Source of the DNA: Peptostreptococcaceae bacterium | GTDB taxonomy: Bacteria; Bacillota; Clostridia; Peptostreptococcales; Peptostreptococcaceae | DNA: 64,000 nucleotides | Assembly (NCBI GenBank): GCA_902363255.1 | Contig: CABIZO010000003.1 | Location: forward strand, 124,001 to 188,000 | Direction of reading: 5' to 3' | Shown here: positions 1-9,000 of the stretch, one piece after another | How positions within the stretch are numbered: the stretch's first letter is position 1 | How the letters are laid out: every line of letters starts with the position of its first letter | Notes under the pieces: model-generated | What the model was told of the DNA's origin: nothing | The model's input: the letters and a program-made list of their open reading frames with translations, nothing else | The model's database searches: none | Made by a program: the position numbers and the translations under genes

Positions 1-25
1 CATCATTACAATATGGACATTTCAT
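1..25 (-). CDS. Zinc-ribbon protein, N-terminal edge fragment (NrdR-like start)
   Basis: Only the first eight codons lie in the window, reading MKCPYCND from the ATG at 25. An AGGGGA ribosome binding site lies about ten bases upstream. A CPxC pair directly after the initiator is the opening of a treble-clef or zinc-ribbon protein. The ribonucleotide reductase repressor NrdR begins this way, but so do other small zinc-ribbon proteins. The rest is beyond the left edge, so the identity is a suggestion only. Confidence 0.4.
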
Positions 26-117
26 AATTTGTATTTCCCCTGTTCAGTATATTTTTAATAATATATTATCATAATAATTTTTATAATAATTATTTAACTA
101 TAAGACATAAATTGCAT

Positions 118-369
118 CTAAATATTTTTAATTAAACTAGAAACAAGCTCATATTTCTCCTTGCTTACCCAAATAGTATATTCATAAGAAAAATTTTCAT
201 TTTCACCTAAAGTACCAACCATCATTTTATTTATTATAGGTCCAATATCTTTATTTTTATTTCTTATTTTTTCAGTATATTTTATATCATTTAACGTTAG
301 TATATTAATTATTTCTTCGTATTCCTTTCTTGATGATCCTTTATAAATTAATTCTTTATTGAAAATCAT
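118..369 (-). CDS. Small protein of unknown function (DUF2007-like pattern)
   Basis: This is an 83-residue soluble protein with a strong ribosome binding site (AGGGGAGG, 5 bases before the ATG). The pattern is a helix that includes EYEEIINILTLNDIKY, a charged loop, then a strand YTIWVSKEKYELVSSLI. It resembles the alpha-beta layout of DUF2007-type putative signal-transducing proteins, where a helix is followed by a wV-x-E/K-E strand and helix. No catalytic motif or membrane segment is visible. It lies between the edge gene and the HD hydrolase as its own unit. The family link is weak and no function is claimed. Confidence 0.6.
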   Translation of the reverse strand: MIFNKELIYKGSSRKEYEEIINILTLNDIKYTEKIRNKNKDIGPIINKMMVGTLGENENFSYEYTIWVSKEKYELVSSLIKNI

Positions 370-492
370 ATATTCCTCCCCTTTTAATTTACATTATAGT
401 CGTTAAAATATATTAAGTATTTCATCTAATAACCATGATAATTCAATATTTATAATAATACAATTAATTTCATAGTCTATTTATATATTAAA

Positions 493-525
493 AAAACTGT
501 ATGTAAATTAAATACATACAGCTTT
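493..525 (-). terminator. Rho-independent terminator of the HD hydrolase gene
   Basis: The arms CTGTATGT and ACATACAG flank an AT loop. On the minus strand a run of T follows. It sits about 30 bases after the stop codon of the gene ending at 552. Confidence 0.8.
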
Positions 526-551
526 ATCATCATATAAATATTACAGTTTCT

Positions 552-1094
552 TTAGATATTATCTACAAGCTTATAAAACAACTCTTTAAACTTGTCTTCA
601 ACTTCCTTAAAATTAGTAAATTTAAAATCAGGTGAACTAAGTAACTCAACCTTATCAATATTTAATTCTTCATCCATATAATGTATAAATTCATTATAAA
701 GCATAGCATTATCAATAAAGCTTACTAATTTTAGTTCCTCATCACTTAAATCTTCACCTAGGAAGTTTCTATAAATAAAAGTTTGTAATTTTTCTTCTAT
801 CTCTAAATACTCACTTAAATGTTTCTTTACTGGTCTAATAATATCAGCCATATAGGCTTCACTTGCATCATGTAATAAACATGCTAGGGCAACTCTATTG
901 CTATACCCTCTTACTAGTGCTTCTTCACAACAAAAAATACTATGTTGTGCCACAGAGTAAAACTCTGGAAAATGACCATTTGCTCTAGTCATAAGTGATA
1001 ATGCATGTGCAATATCATCTACCAATATATCCTCTTTTTTAGGATTTAATGGAGTAAATCTAACTTTTGAAAATGTTGTTATACAATCTGACAT
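552..1094 (-). CDS. HD-domain phosphohydrolase (YfbR-like)
   Basis: This 180-residue HD-superfamily metal-dependent phosphohydrolase is close in length and layout to YfbR-type 5'-nucleotidases. The metal ligands can be read in order: His51 (AQHSIF), the doublet His75-Asp76 (LLHDASEAYMADI) and a distal Asp128 (SFIDNAM). The segment after the HD doublet, with E-A-x-x-x-D, is typical of YfbR relatives acting on deoxynucleoside monophosphates. The exact substrate cannot be read from sequence. The start is supported by GGGAGG eight bases before the ATG. It is monocistronic, with its own terminator downstream. Confidence 0.8.
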   Translation of the reverse strand: MSDCITTFSKVRFTPLNPKKEDILVDDIAHALSLMTRANGHFPEFYSVAQHSIFCCEEALVRGYSNRVALACLLHDASEAYMADIIRPVKKHLSEYLEIEEKLQTFIYRNFLGEDLSDEELKLVSFIDNAMLYNEFIHYMDEELNIDKVELLSSPDFKFTNFKEVEDKFKELFYKLVDNI

Positions 1095-1154
1095 ATAATA
1101 TTCCTCCCATAATTAGAATTTATTATATCATAATAATTATATGTCAGAACATAT

Positions 1155-2288
1155 TTATTTTAAATTCACTCTAAAACTAGATAATGGATTTGCTTCTTCT
1201 CCATAATTTGTGCAAACTAATATATCAATATATGAAGGAATTTCACCTATATCAATTAATTCATTTATTTGAGTGTAAATTTTATTTTTTCCATCACTTC
1301 CTGTAGACATTTCCAGTTCTCTTCCCTTATCATCATGAACTATTATAAAATTATTATGAGGATTTCCTAGGGATGGTTGGAAAGGAAGTTGCATTTTTAT
1401 TTCAATATATGTATCTGTTACATCAACTTTTTTCAAAGTATAGTCACCATCTTTTTCATCTACAACTATGCTCTTTTTATTATCATCTATGGCTTTTATA
1501 TTAAAATCAAAAGACCATGTGCCCTTATAAGTATTAGAAAATCCAGAGTCTTTATAATTTCTAGTTCCAAAACTTATTTCAAAATTAACATCCTCCATAT
1601 CATTGTTAGGATCTAATTCAATTAAATAACTAAGCTTTATAGTGTTTTCATCAACAAATTCAACAATACCAGGACCATAACCATATCCATCAGCTTTAGT
1701 ATTATTCATGTATATTATTAAATTATCAATATACATTTGCTTGATTCCATCACCATAAGGAGAATCACCAACTATTTTTTTATATTTACTTTTATTAAAA
1801 GGCTCATCTGTTTTTAATGTCATATCAAGATATAATTTTTTCTTGTCGTACATGGCATTGTCTATGGTGATTTTTAGTCCCTCATCTTCACTGGATACAT
1901 TTATAGGTGTTGCTATAAGTTTACTTTTTTTGTGCTCTTCCTTTTCTTCTTCAACTTCAGGATAAAGACTTGGATCATATTCCACCACATCTGAATTATC
2001 AATAGATTCTTTTATCTTATCTAACATAGTTTCAAACTCTGGTAATCTTTTTTTCAAATTATCTGCCAAAGATGGTGTAAACATACCAATTCCTATAGCT
2101 ATGATGGCTATTGATGCCACACTTTTAATTATTTTATTATTCTTTTCTTTCTTTTTCTTAACTCTTTCAGATGTATTTAGTTTTTCAATGATTTTTGCTT
2201 TTAATTCTTCATTGTTATCAGTTTTTACTTCTTCATATTCATCCGTATTTATCTTTATTTTATTAAAAATTTCATATTTATCCATCAT
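1155..2288 (-). CDS. DUF4179 membrane protein, probable anti-sigma factor
   Basis: This 377-residue protein has an N-terminal cytoplasmic part rich in Lys and Glu, one transmembrane segment at about residues 53-72, and a large extracellular domain. The layout is that of DUF4179 proteins, which usually follow an ECF sigma factor gene. It starts 12 bases after the sigma factor stop, with GGAGTGAG before the first of two adjacent ATGs, so the two genes are one operon. In this family the N-terminal cytoplasmic part is thought to hold the sigma factor and the outer domain to sense an envelope signal. The signal is unknown. No terminator is obvious after it. Confidence 0.8.
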   Translation of the reverse strand: MMDKYEIFNKIKINTDEYEEVKTDNNEELKAKIIEKLNTSERVKKKKEKNNKIIKSVASIAIIAIGIGMFTPSLADNLKKRLPEFETMLDKIKESIDNSDVVEYDPSLYPEVEEEKEEHKKSKLIATPINVSSEDEGLKITIDNAMYDKKKLYLDMTLKTDEPFNKSKYKKIVGDSPYGDGIKQMYIDNLIIYMNNTKADGYGYGPGIVEFVDENTIKLSYLIELDPNNDMEDVNFEISFGTRNYKDSGFSNTYKGTWSFDFNIKAIDDNKKSIVVDEKDGDYTLKKVDVTDTYIEIKMQLPFQPSLGNPHNNFIIVHDDKGRELEMSTGSDGKNKIYTQINELIDIGEIPSYIDILVCTNYGEEANPLSSFRVNLK

Positions 2289-2300
2289 AATCTCACTCCC

Positions 2301-2819
2301 TTATTTCAAAATACTTCTTCTTATTTTTTTCCTACCTCTAGATAAACGACTATGTAAGTTAGATACATTCGTATTATTTTCAACTGCTATTTCCTCCAAC
2401 TTGTCACCATCTAAGTAGTACCTTCTGAAAAGTTCTCTGTCTTTATGATTTAGTGAGCTTAAAAGCTCTTCTATATCTTCTTCCAACTCTAGTTTATATA
2501 AATTTTCATCTATATAAGAAAGTTCTTGATTCAATTCTTCACTTATTTTGGATATATATTTTCTTTTATAATCAATAGCCTTATACCTTGCAATTGCACA
2601 TATCCAGTTTTTAAAAGAACTTTCCTTCTCATTAAATCCTTCAATATTATCCCAAATTGCAAGTAACACATCACTTATACATTCTTCTTCGTAATTGTTA
2701 ATAGGAGATATATGTTTTCTAATTACTGAAGTAAGTAATCCATTGTAATTATCTATTAACATCTCCATGCCCTTTGAATTACTTTTCTTTATATATTTAA
2801 TTATTAACTTGTCATTCAA
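2301..2819 (-). CDS. RNA polymerase sigma factor, ECF (sigma-70) family
   Basis: This 172-residue sigma factor has region 2 in the first half (AIWDNIEGFNEKESSFKNWI then AIARYKAIDYKRK) and region 4 in the second (LNHKDRELFRRYYLDG and a helix-turn-helix around NVSNLHSRLSRGRKKI). The linker is acidic, as in ECF factors. It should recruit RNA polymerase to an envelope-stress or niche regulon and is paired with the DUF4179 protein downstream. The GGGAGG ribosome binding site is about 12 bases from the ATG, longer than usual. Autoregulation is common in such pairs but no promoter was pinned down here. Confidence 0.92.
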   Translation of the reverse strand: MNDKLIIKYIKKSNSKGMEMLIDNYNGLLTSVIRKHISPINNYEEECISDVLLAIWDNIEGFNEKESSFKNWICAIARYKAIDYKRKYISKISEELNQELSYIDENLYKLELEEDIEELLSSLNHKDRELFRRYYLDGDKLEEIAVENNTNVSNLHSRLSRGRKKIRRSILK

Positions 2820-2882
2820 TTCAATTTCCTCCCTGTAAAAGCTTTTACACTAGTTAATACGAATTTTATCACAAAAAACTGA

Positions 2883-2919
2883 CAAAAAAATAAACCTCTT
2901 TATAAAAGAAGTTTATTTT
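2883..2919 (-). terminator. Rho-independent terminator after the TPR remnant
   Basis: The imperfect arms AATAAACcTcTTT and AAAGAaGTTTATT are followed on the minus strand by seven T. It begins directly at the stop codon of the TPR gene ending at 2920. Confidence 0.8.
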
Positions 2920-3831
2920 TTATTTCATATATTTATCAATTAAATAGTAACAATTTTCTTTTGCTAAATTTCCAAATGATTCTGGAATACCTTGTACTAA
3001 CCAAGTTCCTATATTCATTGGGTCCATATTGTCAAATTCATATTGAGTTTTTTCTTTTTCACCTTTGTAATTATTTTGGTCAGCTTCAACTGAAGATTTT
3101 TTACTTGCAGGTAAGTTCTTGTATAAATCTGCGTATATTTCATTTAATATTGATTCATATTCTGTTTGTGCATCGTACAGTATATTTCCCATTTCAGCAT
3201 TACTCAAATCCCAGTTAGCATATGATGCATCAACTTGTGCTTCTATATTCTTCAGTCTGCTTATGTAGCTATTAATCAATTCCTTTGGGAAAGGCTTTAT
3301 CATTTTATCTTCAAAACTTGCTATAGATTCTTTAAGTCTTTTTGTTATGTTATCTACTTCTGATTGTTGAACTAAGTAGTTTTTACTAAATTCTTTACTT
3401 TCATCTATCATGCTTAATAAAAGTGCCTTAGAACCTTCTTCATATTGTCTTTCTTCTTTTCCTTCCACAGCCTTGTCATGCAATTTTTGAGCCGTTTCTA
3501 TAGTCTCATTAATTTCATCTCTATTTGCATATTCTATTATTTCAGCTCTAAACTTACCTGATACATTATCTACGCCTACGTTTTCTGTGTAATTTGCTAT
3601 TAATTCATTTGAAAAGTCTAAATCTAAGTCGCTTAGCATTTCCAATATACCCATTAATAAATTTTCATTTTTCCTATCACGTTCCATTGTTTCTTTTAAT
3701 ATTTCTTTAACTTTATCAATATTATTTAAACCAATATAAGCTTTAGCTTCTCCCAACTTAGCTTCTGTACTATTTTCTTTTTCTTTAATTTCTTTTTACT
3801 CATCCAAATATATCCTCACTTCTTTTGACAT
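2920..3831 (-). pseudogene. TPR-domain protein, N-terminally decayed
   Basis: The open part (about 290 codons below 3796) starts in the middle of a tetratricopeptide-like unit (AKAYIGLNNIDKVKEILKE) and continues into a helical C-terminal half with no signal or membrane segment. The best initiator with a ribosome binding site is the ATG at 3831 (GAGGG, 8 bases upstream). That frame hits TAA at 3796-3798 after eleven codons and then continues in the same frame into the TPR part. The only other start is a TTG at 3756 without a convincing ribosome binding site. Related clostridial proteins usually carry a zinc ribbon, a membrane helix and further TPRs in front. It reads as a decayed gene, although a short translated product from 3756 cannot be excluded. 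Confidence 0.5.
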
Positions 3832-3976
3832 CAAGTATGCCCTCGTTGACATAAGTTATACTTTACACAATATTTTCTTAATTTGTGAAAATATCAACTT
3901 AACATCATTAATGTTCTTTGAAATCAAAATTATTTCTCCTTCAATTAGTCGTTAGTTATAATTTCCTAATAATTCA

Positions 3977-4022
3977 AAAGGCTGTACTCAGATTTGATTT
4001 ACACAAACCTGACTACAGCCTT
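3977..4022 (-). terminator. Rho-independent terminator of the arginase gene
   Basis: A long hairpin is built on AAGGCTGTA and TACAGCCTT with further paired bases (TCAG with CTGA, CAAA with TTTG) towards the loop. It lies just after the arginase stop at 4028, and the minus strand ends in TTTT. Confidence 0.88.
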
Positions 4023-4027
4023 ATTAT

Positions 4028-4951
4028 TTAGCATAAAACTAATTCTTTAGTTTTTAAAATCTGACCAAAATATGATAATAAATCTTTACATACCTCCAAA
4101 GTATTATCATTTACATCTAATCTTGGATTGAATTCAACAAAATCCATGGACTTAACGATACCAATACCCATAAGACGTCTTAAAATATATTTAGTATCTT
4201 CAACAGTGTATCCTCCAGCAACTCTCGTTCCTGTACCTTCCACAATAAACTTATCCATAAAGTCTATATCAAGACTTATGTGAAGACCATCTAATTCTTG
4301 TTCTCTGCATTTTCTTATTATATCGTCAACTACATCTTCTAATCCTATTTTATCTATTACTTTTTTATCATAAAAGTTAACCTTTGAATTATCAATTAAC
4401 TTCTGTTCTCCTTCATCTATATCTCTTCCGCCTATATGAAATACGTTTTCTTCTTTTATTTTAACACCTTCATAATATAAATTAACTAGTCTAGAATCTC
4501 CTTGTCCACATAAATATGCTAAAGGCATTCCATGAAAATTCTTACTTGGTGATGTTGCTGAAGTATTGAAATCCCCATGAGCATCAATCCACACGACTCC
4601 TAAATTTTGTGAGTGTTTACTAGCCCCTGTTATACTTCCAAGACCTATTCCATGATCTCCACCTAATATTAATGTAAAATCACTATTATCCATTGCATCA
4701 TCTACAGCTTTAGATAACTTTAAATTTAAATCATATATACTTTCAAAATATTTAATATTTTTTTCATTTTTAAACTTATCTTTTTCCATCATTTCTATTA
4801 CATCAATATCTCCAAGATCTGCAACTTCAATCTCCCCGTTATCTTTTATCAATTTTATAATATTTGCATTTCTTAGTTTTTCTGGTGAATATTGTGTTCC
4901 ATCATTGTCACATCCATAATAAGTTGGAACCCCAATTATGCTTAATTTCAT
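4028..4951 (-). CDS. rocF: Arginase (arginase/agmatinase family)
   Basis: This 307-residue ureohydrolase hydrolyses arginine to ornithine and urea using a binuclear manganese site. Visible ligand motifs are GGDHG at residues 97-101, DAHGD at 123-127 and SLDID near 226, followed by the GTGTRVAGGYT loop. His140 (NFHGMPL) fits the conserved active-site histidine. Length and motif spacing match arginase rather than formiminoglutamase. It is monocistronic with its own terminator. Ornithine made here can enter ornithine or proline Stickland fermentation, which fits the hydroxyproline genes further along. Agmatinase is the main alternative. Confidence 0.9.
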   Translation of the reverse strand: MKLSIIGVPTYYGCDNDGTQYSPEKLRNANIIKLIKDNGEIEVADLGDIDVIEMMEKDKFKNEKNIKYFESIYDLNLKLSKAVDDAMDNSDFTLILGGDHGIGLGSITGASKHSQNLGVVWIDAHGDFNTSATSPSKNFHGMPLAYLCGQGDSRLVNLYYEGVKIKEENVFHIGGRDIDEGEQKLIDNSKVNFYDKKVIDKIGLEDVVDDIIRKCREQELDGLHISLDIDFMDKFIVEGTGTRVAGGYTVEDTKYILRRLMGIGIVKSMDFVEFNPRLDVNDNTLEVCKDLLSYFGQILKTKELVLC

Positions 4952-5120
4952 GATACCTCCCCAATTGACACGCCTCGGTGTAAATCTAAATACTATATAA
5001 TTTAAACAACTTACGACATCTTAGCTGCTTATATAAATATTATATAGTATTCTTTATAATATGATTTATTTGTTTTATATAATATTAATTAGATTATTAC
5101 TTTTCTAATAAAAAATAACT

Positions 5121-5168
5121 AAATAAATGTAGTTACTAAGCTTTAATCATTAGCAATTACATTTATTT
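5121..5168 (-). terminator. Rho-independent terminator after the small membrane protein
   Basis: The arms AAATAAATGTA and TACATTTATTT are followed on the minus strand by a T-rich stretch. The hairpin overlaps the last base of the stop codon of the gene ending at 5168. Confidence 0.7.
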
Positions 5169-5425
5169 TATAAATTTATTAAAATATTAAAAATAATAAA
5201 ACACACTAAACAAATAACAAAATCTAATATAATTAATTTATACTCCTTTTTAAAAAGCGAAACTAAAATAGTAATCACACCACAAATTCCCACACCAAAT
5301 AATATAAATATATTACTAAACATACCTCTTATAAATATTGATTCCAATAAATATAAAGTTACCATAAGAAATAGCGACACTTGAGTTAGTTCTATTAATT
5401 TTCCTTTTTCTTTAAACATCCTCAT
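5168..5425 (-). CDS. Small three-helix membrane protein, unknown
   Basis: This is an 85-residue hydrophobic protein. After a short basic N-terminus (MRMFKEKGK) three membrane segments can be seen at about residues 14-31, 37-58 and 65-84. A GGAATAAG ribosome binding site precedes the ATG, and a second ATG lies two codons on. No conserved motif is recognised. It stands alone between arginase and the ABC exporter, with its own terminator. No function is proposed. Confidence 0.65.
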   Translation of the reverse strand: MRMFKEKGKLIELTQVSLFLMVTLYLLESIFIRGMFSNIFILFGVGICGVITILVSLFKKEYKLIILDFVICLVCFIIFNILINL

Positions 5426-5534
5426 AAACTCTTATTCCTTTTCTTTTAATATTCTATTTAACACTTATATCTTAAAAAATTATAATTTGAAATTTTGTTT
5501 TGATATTTTCATTCTTATAATAATATATAGCACA

Positions 5535-5568
5535 AAAATAAGGTAAGTTAAAGTACCCACCTTATTTT
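5535..5568 (-). terminator. Rho-independent terminator of the ABC exporter operon
   Basis: The arms AAAATAAGGT and ACCTTATTTT flank a 14-base loop, 15 bases after the stop of the permease gene. A T run follows on the minus strand. Confidence 0.8.
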
Positions 5569-5582
5569 TTATTTGTGAATCA

Positions 5583-8500
5583 TTATTCTACAGACTTAAG
5601 TGCATCAATCATGTTTATATTTTTTAACTTTTTATGCATTATTATCATAACAAGTATGGCAAATATCATTGTAATTACACCAGATACAATATAACTACTC
5701 AGATCCACTGTTGGGATCATCATCATATTATCCATTTCTGCTGTACTTACTAAAAATACATATAAAATTTTACCTAAAACAGATCCGGCAAGTATTCCCA
5801 GGAATGTTAGTATTATATTTTCCCTAAATATATACATATCAACTTCATTATCATAGAAACCTAATACCTTTATAGTAGATATTTCTCTAATACGTTCAGA
5901 TACATTTATATTTATTAAGTTGTATAAAACAACAAAGGCTAAACTTCCTGAAGCAACTATTATTACTATCATAACAAGACCTAAATCTGACGATTCACTC
6001 ATACTTTTCATTTTAGAAGCAAATGTAACATTCACAACTTTGTCATTGTCCATAAGTGTTGATGATATCTTATCTTCATCTTTTATTTTAGATTTGAAGT
6101 TTAGTAATTGTGCATTATATTTTACATCTTCATTAAATATCTTTTTGTAATATGATGGTGATAAATAAATGTAGTGCCCAAGATAATTTTCTACTATATT
6201 GTCTACTTTAACTTCGTGATTGTTATTATCTGAATCTGTTAAAGTAATATAATCTCCTTTAGACACATTTAAAAGTTTTGCCAACTTTTCATTTATAGCA
6301 ACTCCATCATTACTTAACTTGTACTCAGTCCCACTTGCTCTATCATTTAATAAAATAAATTTATTTAATTTGTCAGTGTCTTTTGGTACATACATTAAAG
6401 CACTTTGCTTACTCATATTTTCTTTGCTAAAAGTAACTGATTCTTGATAAATGTCTAAGTCATCTTCATAGTCTTTTAAACTACTTATAGACTTATTGTA
6501 CTCCTCATCTTCTTTTTCAGTGCTATTATTTTCAAATACAATCATGGCATCATATTTTATTAATTTACCATATTGTAAGTCTGATAATGAAGAGTTTGAT
6601 TTTTCAAGAGATATACCTGCTACAAGCATGGCCATACATCCTGATATACCAAATATAGTCATCAACATTCTTCGTTTATATCTGAAAAGATTTCTAAATG
6701 TTACTTTTTGATTAAAGCTAAGCCTTTTCCATATAAACTTAATTCTCTCTAATAAAATTTTCTTACCAAGCTTCGGTGCTTTAGTTCTCATTAAATTAGA
6801 AGGATTTTCTCTTAGTTCTTCTTTTAATACAATAACTGAGGCCCCCACTGTACAAATTAAAGATGCCACCAGTGATTGAATTATATATGATGGATATAAG
6901 TTTAATATGACTTTTGGTAAAGAGAAACTAGATGAGTAAGCTATATTAACTATAAGTGGTAGTATGAAACTTCCCACCAATATACCTATTATAGCCCCTG
7001 AAATACTGGCAATTGAAGCATAAATTATATACTTTCTTGCTATTTCAAAATCTCTATAACCTAGAGCTTTAAGAGTTCCTATTTCTATTCTGTTTTCTTC
7101 CACCATTCTAGTCATAGTAGTTAAACATATTAAAGCTGCAACTAAAAAGAAAAATACAGGAAATACAGCTGCTATTTTATCTAAACTATCTATTGATCCT
7201 TTATAACTTGAGTAACCTTGATTGTCATTTCTGTCAAAGAAATAATATTTACTATCATCAAGTTCATTTAATTTATCTTTTTCTTTGTCTACTTCTTCTC
7301 TTGCATCAAGGAGTTTTGCTCTATTTTCCTCGATTTCCTTTTCTCCATCAAGAAGTTTCTTTTCAGAGTCTTCTAGTTCTTTTTTAGCTTTTTCAAATTC
7401 TCCTTCACCTTCAGCTTTACCTTCTTCAAGCTCTTTTTTCCCTTTAGCCAACTCTTTCTTACCTTTATCAAGTTCTGCTTGAGCTTCATTTAACTTAGTT
7501 TTTCCTGCACTTAACTTAGCACTTTCTTTTTCGTAAGTTTTTACTCCTTCTTGATACTGAGTTATTCCAGCAACCAAAGTTTCTAGTTTTGATTTATTTT
7601 CACTTAAACTTTTGCTGGCAGTGTTTATGCTTTCTGAAAGAGTAAGCGCCAAAGAAACATTAGATGAATCAGCTTCTAAAGCATTAATTAATTCACTTAA
7701 ACCACTTAATCCCATATTAGGATTTGAAATTATCCCTTTCCAATACTGAATCTTTTCACTTGGAATTTGATTATTTTCATTCAGGTTATTTGTACTATCT
7801 TTTATATCTTTAGATAATTTATCATAAGTAGAAATCAGTGTGCCTAATCCTTTAATTTGACTTTCATATTCTTTAGTGTCTTTTGTAGGATCAATTCCTT
7901 GATTTAAAAATGTCTTCTTAGAATCATCAAGAGTCTTCTTAGCACTTTCAAGTTGTTTTTCACCCTCTAATAATGTTGCCTTTTGCTTATCAAGTTCTTT
8001 TTGACCTTCATTCATCTTGGCTTCATTATCACTTAGTAATTTTTCATTATATTTTATTTCTTTTTCAAATTTTACTAAAGATAACTCATATTCTTCTTTA
8101 CCTTCTGCAAGTTGCATCTTACCATCGTCTATTTCTTTTTGAGCATCTTCAAGCTTCTTTTCATTTGCTTCTATTTCTTCATAAGCTTTATCAAATTCTT
8201 TTTGCGCATCTGATTTTATTTCTTCTATTCTTTCCACTACTCTATGTGAGAATAAATTTTCAAGATATTCATTATTTTCTTCCATCTTGTCTTTGTACTC
8301 ATCATCATATGCACCAAGATTTTGAGTATTTTTAAATCTCACATAAACTTCAGTATAAACATCCATACTTAGGTCAGAGTTATTTATTACAGCAAAATAA
8401 TCTATACTTCCTTTTCCAACAGTAGTTGTTCCTCTAGATGCATTGTCTATATACATGGGGCTTTGAACAAAGCCAACAATCTTAAAAGTCTTCTTTTTAA

Positions 8501-8990
8501 AATATTCTTCCGTATCTTTGTCAGATTCCACAATGTATTCATCACCGATTTTTAGATTTTTATCTACTTTCAATGCATTTACATCTAAAGCAATCTCACC
8601 ACTATTTTCTGGCAGTTTGCCCTCTACAACACTTAATGTGTTCATTTTCTTGGAATTATCTTTATCGTATTCCATAAATCTAACTACTTCATTTGTATTA
8701 GTTAAATTCACATCTACACTATGTGTTGCATAATAATCAAGAATTTTATCATTATTTTCAAGTAGGTTTAAATCATTTTCATGAAGCCCCAGGCTAGAAA
8801 CTACTCTACTATCCATCAGATTTTGTTTTGCAAAATATTCATTTATTGATGCTTTTAAATCTGGACCACATGATTTAATCCCTGAATAAATGGCAACTCC
8901 CAGGAAAATTATTGCCATTATGGAAATAAATCTTCCCTTTGAAGATAGAATTTCTCTTTTTATTGATTTCTCGTATGCTTTATTTTTCAT
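5583..8990 (-). CDS. FtsX/MacB-type ABC transporter permease with long extracellular coiled coil
   Basis: This 1135-residue permease has one transmembrane helix at about residues 20-37. A large outer domain follows, holding a long heptad-type coiled coil between about residues 240 and 590 (recurring E-x-x-K/L-x-x-G-K-x-E-L patterns such as GKKELAKGKKELEEGK). A first FtsX domain comes next (about 610-740), then a second outer domain and a final FtsX block of three helices. This is the type of permease that works with a MacB-like ATPase in mechanotransmission or in exporting peptides and lipids, not in nutrient import. The gene starts 10 bases after the ATPase gene, so the two form one operon. 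Substrate unknown. Confidence 0.88.
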   Translation of the reverse strand: MKNKAYEKSIKREILSSKGRFISIMAIIFLGVAIYSGIKSCGPDLKASINEYFAKQNLMDSRVVSSLGLHENDLNLLENNDKILDYYATHSVDVNLTNTNEVVRFMEYDKDNSKKMNTLSVVEGKLPENSGEIALDVNALKVDKNLKIGDEYIVESDKDTEEYFKKKTFKIVGFVQSPMYIDNASRGTTTVGKGSIDYFAVINNSDLSMDVYTEVYVRFKNTQNLGAYDDEYKDKMEENNEYLENLFSHRVVERIEEIKSDAQKEFDKAYEEIEANEKKLEDAQKEIDDGKMQLAEGKEEYELSLVKFEKEIKYNEKLLSDNEAKMNEGQKELDKQKATLLEGEKQLESAKKTLDDSKKTFLNQGIDPTKDTKEYESQIKGLGTLISTYDKLSKDIKDSTNNLNENNQIPSEKIQYWKGIISNPNMGLSGLSELINALEADSSNVSLALTLSESINTASKSLSENKSKLETLVAGITQYQEGVKTYEKESAKLSAGKTKLNEAQAELDKGKKELAKGKKELEEGKAEGEGEFEKAKKELEDSEKKLLDGEKEIEENRAKLLDAREEVDKEKDKLNELDDSKYYFFDRNDNQGYSSYKGSIDSLDKIAAVFPVFFFLVAALICLTTMTRMVEENRIEIGTLKALGYRDFEIARKYIIYASIASISGAIIGILVGSFILPLIVNIAYSSSFSLPKVILNLYPSYIIQSLVASLICTVGASVIVLKEELRENPSNLMRTKAPKLGKKILLERIKFIWKRLSFNQKVTFRNLFRYKRRMLMTIFGISGCMAMLVAGISLEKSNSSLSDLQYGKLIKYDAMIVFENNSTEKEDEEYNKSISSLKDYEDDLDIYQESVTFSKENMSKQSALMYVPKDTDKLNKFILLNDRASGTEYKLSNDGVAINEKLAKLLNVSKGDYITLTDSDNNNHEVKVDNIVENYLGHYIYLSPSYYKKIFNEDVKYNAQLLNFKSKIKDEDKISSTLMDNDKVVNVTFASKMKSMSESSDLGLVMIVIIVASGSLAFVVLYNLININVSERIREISTIKVLGFYDNEVDMYIFRENIILTFLGILAGSVLGKILYVFLVSTAEMDNMMMIPTVDLSSYIVSGVITMIFAILVMIIMHKKLKNINMIDALKSVE

Positions 8991-9000
8991 ATATTATCCT

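Noticed and set aside
7285..7482. Ser-rich plus-strand frame opposite the exporter coiled coil
   Set aside because: It mirrors the Glu/Lys-rich codons of the permease gene and has no start signals.
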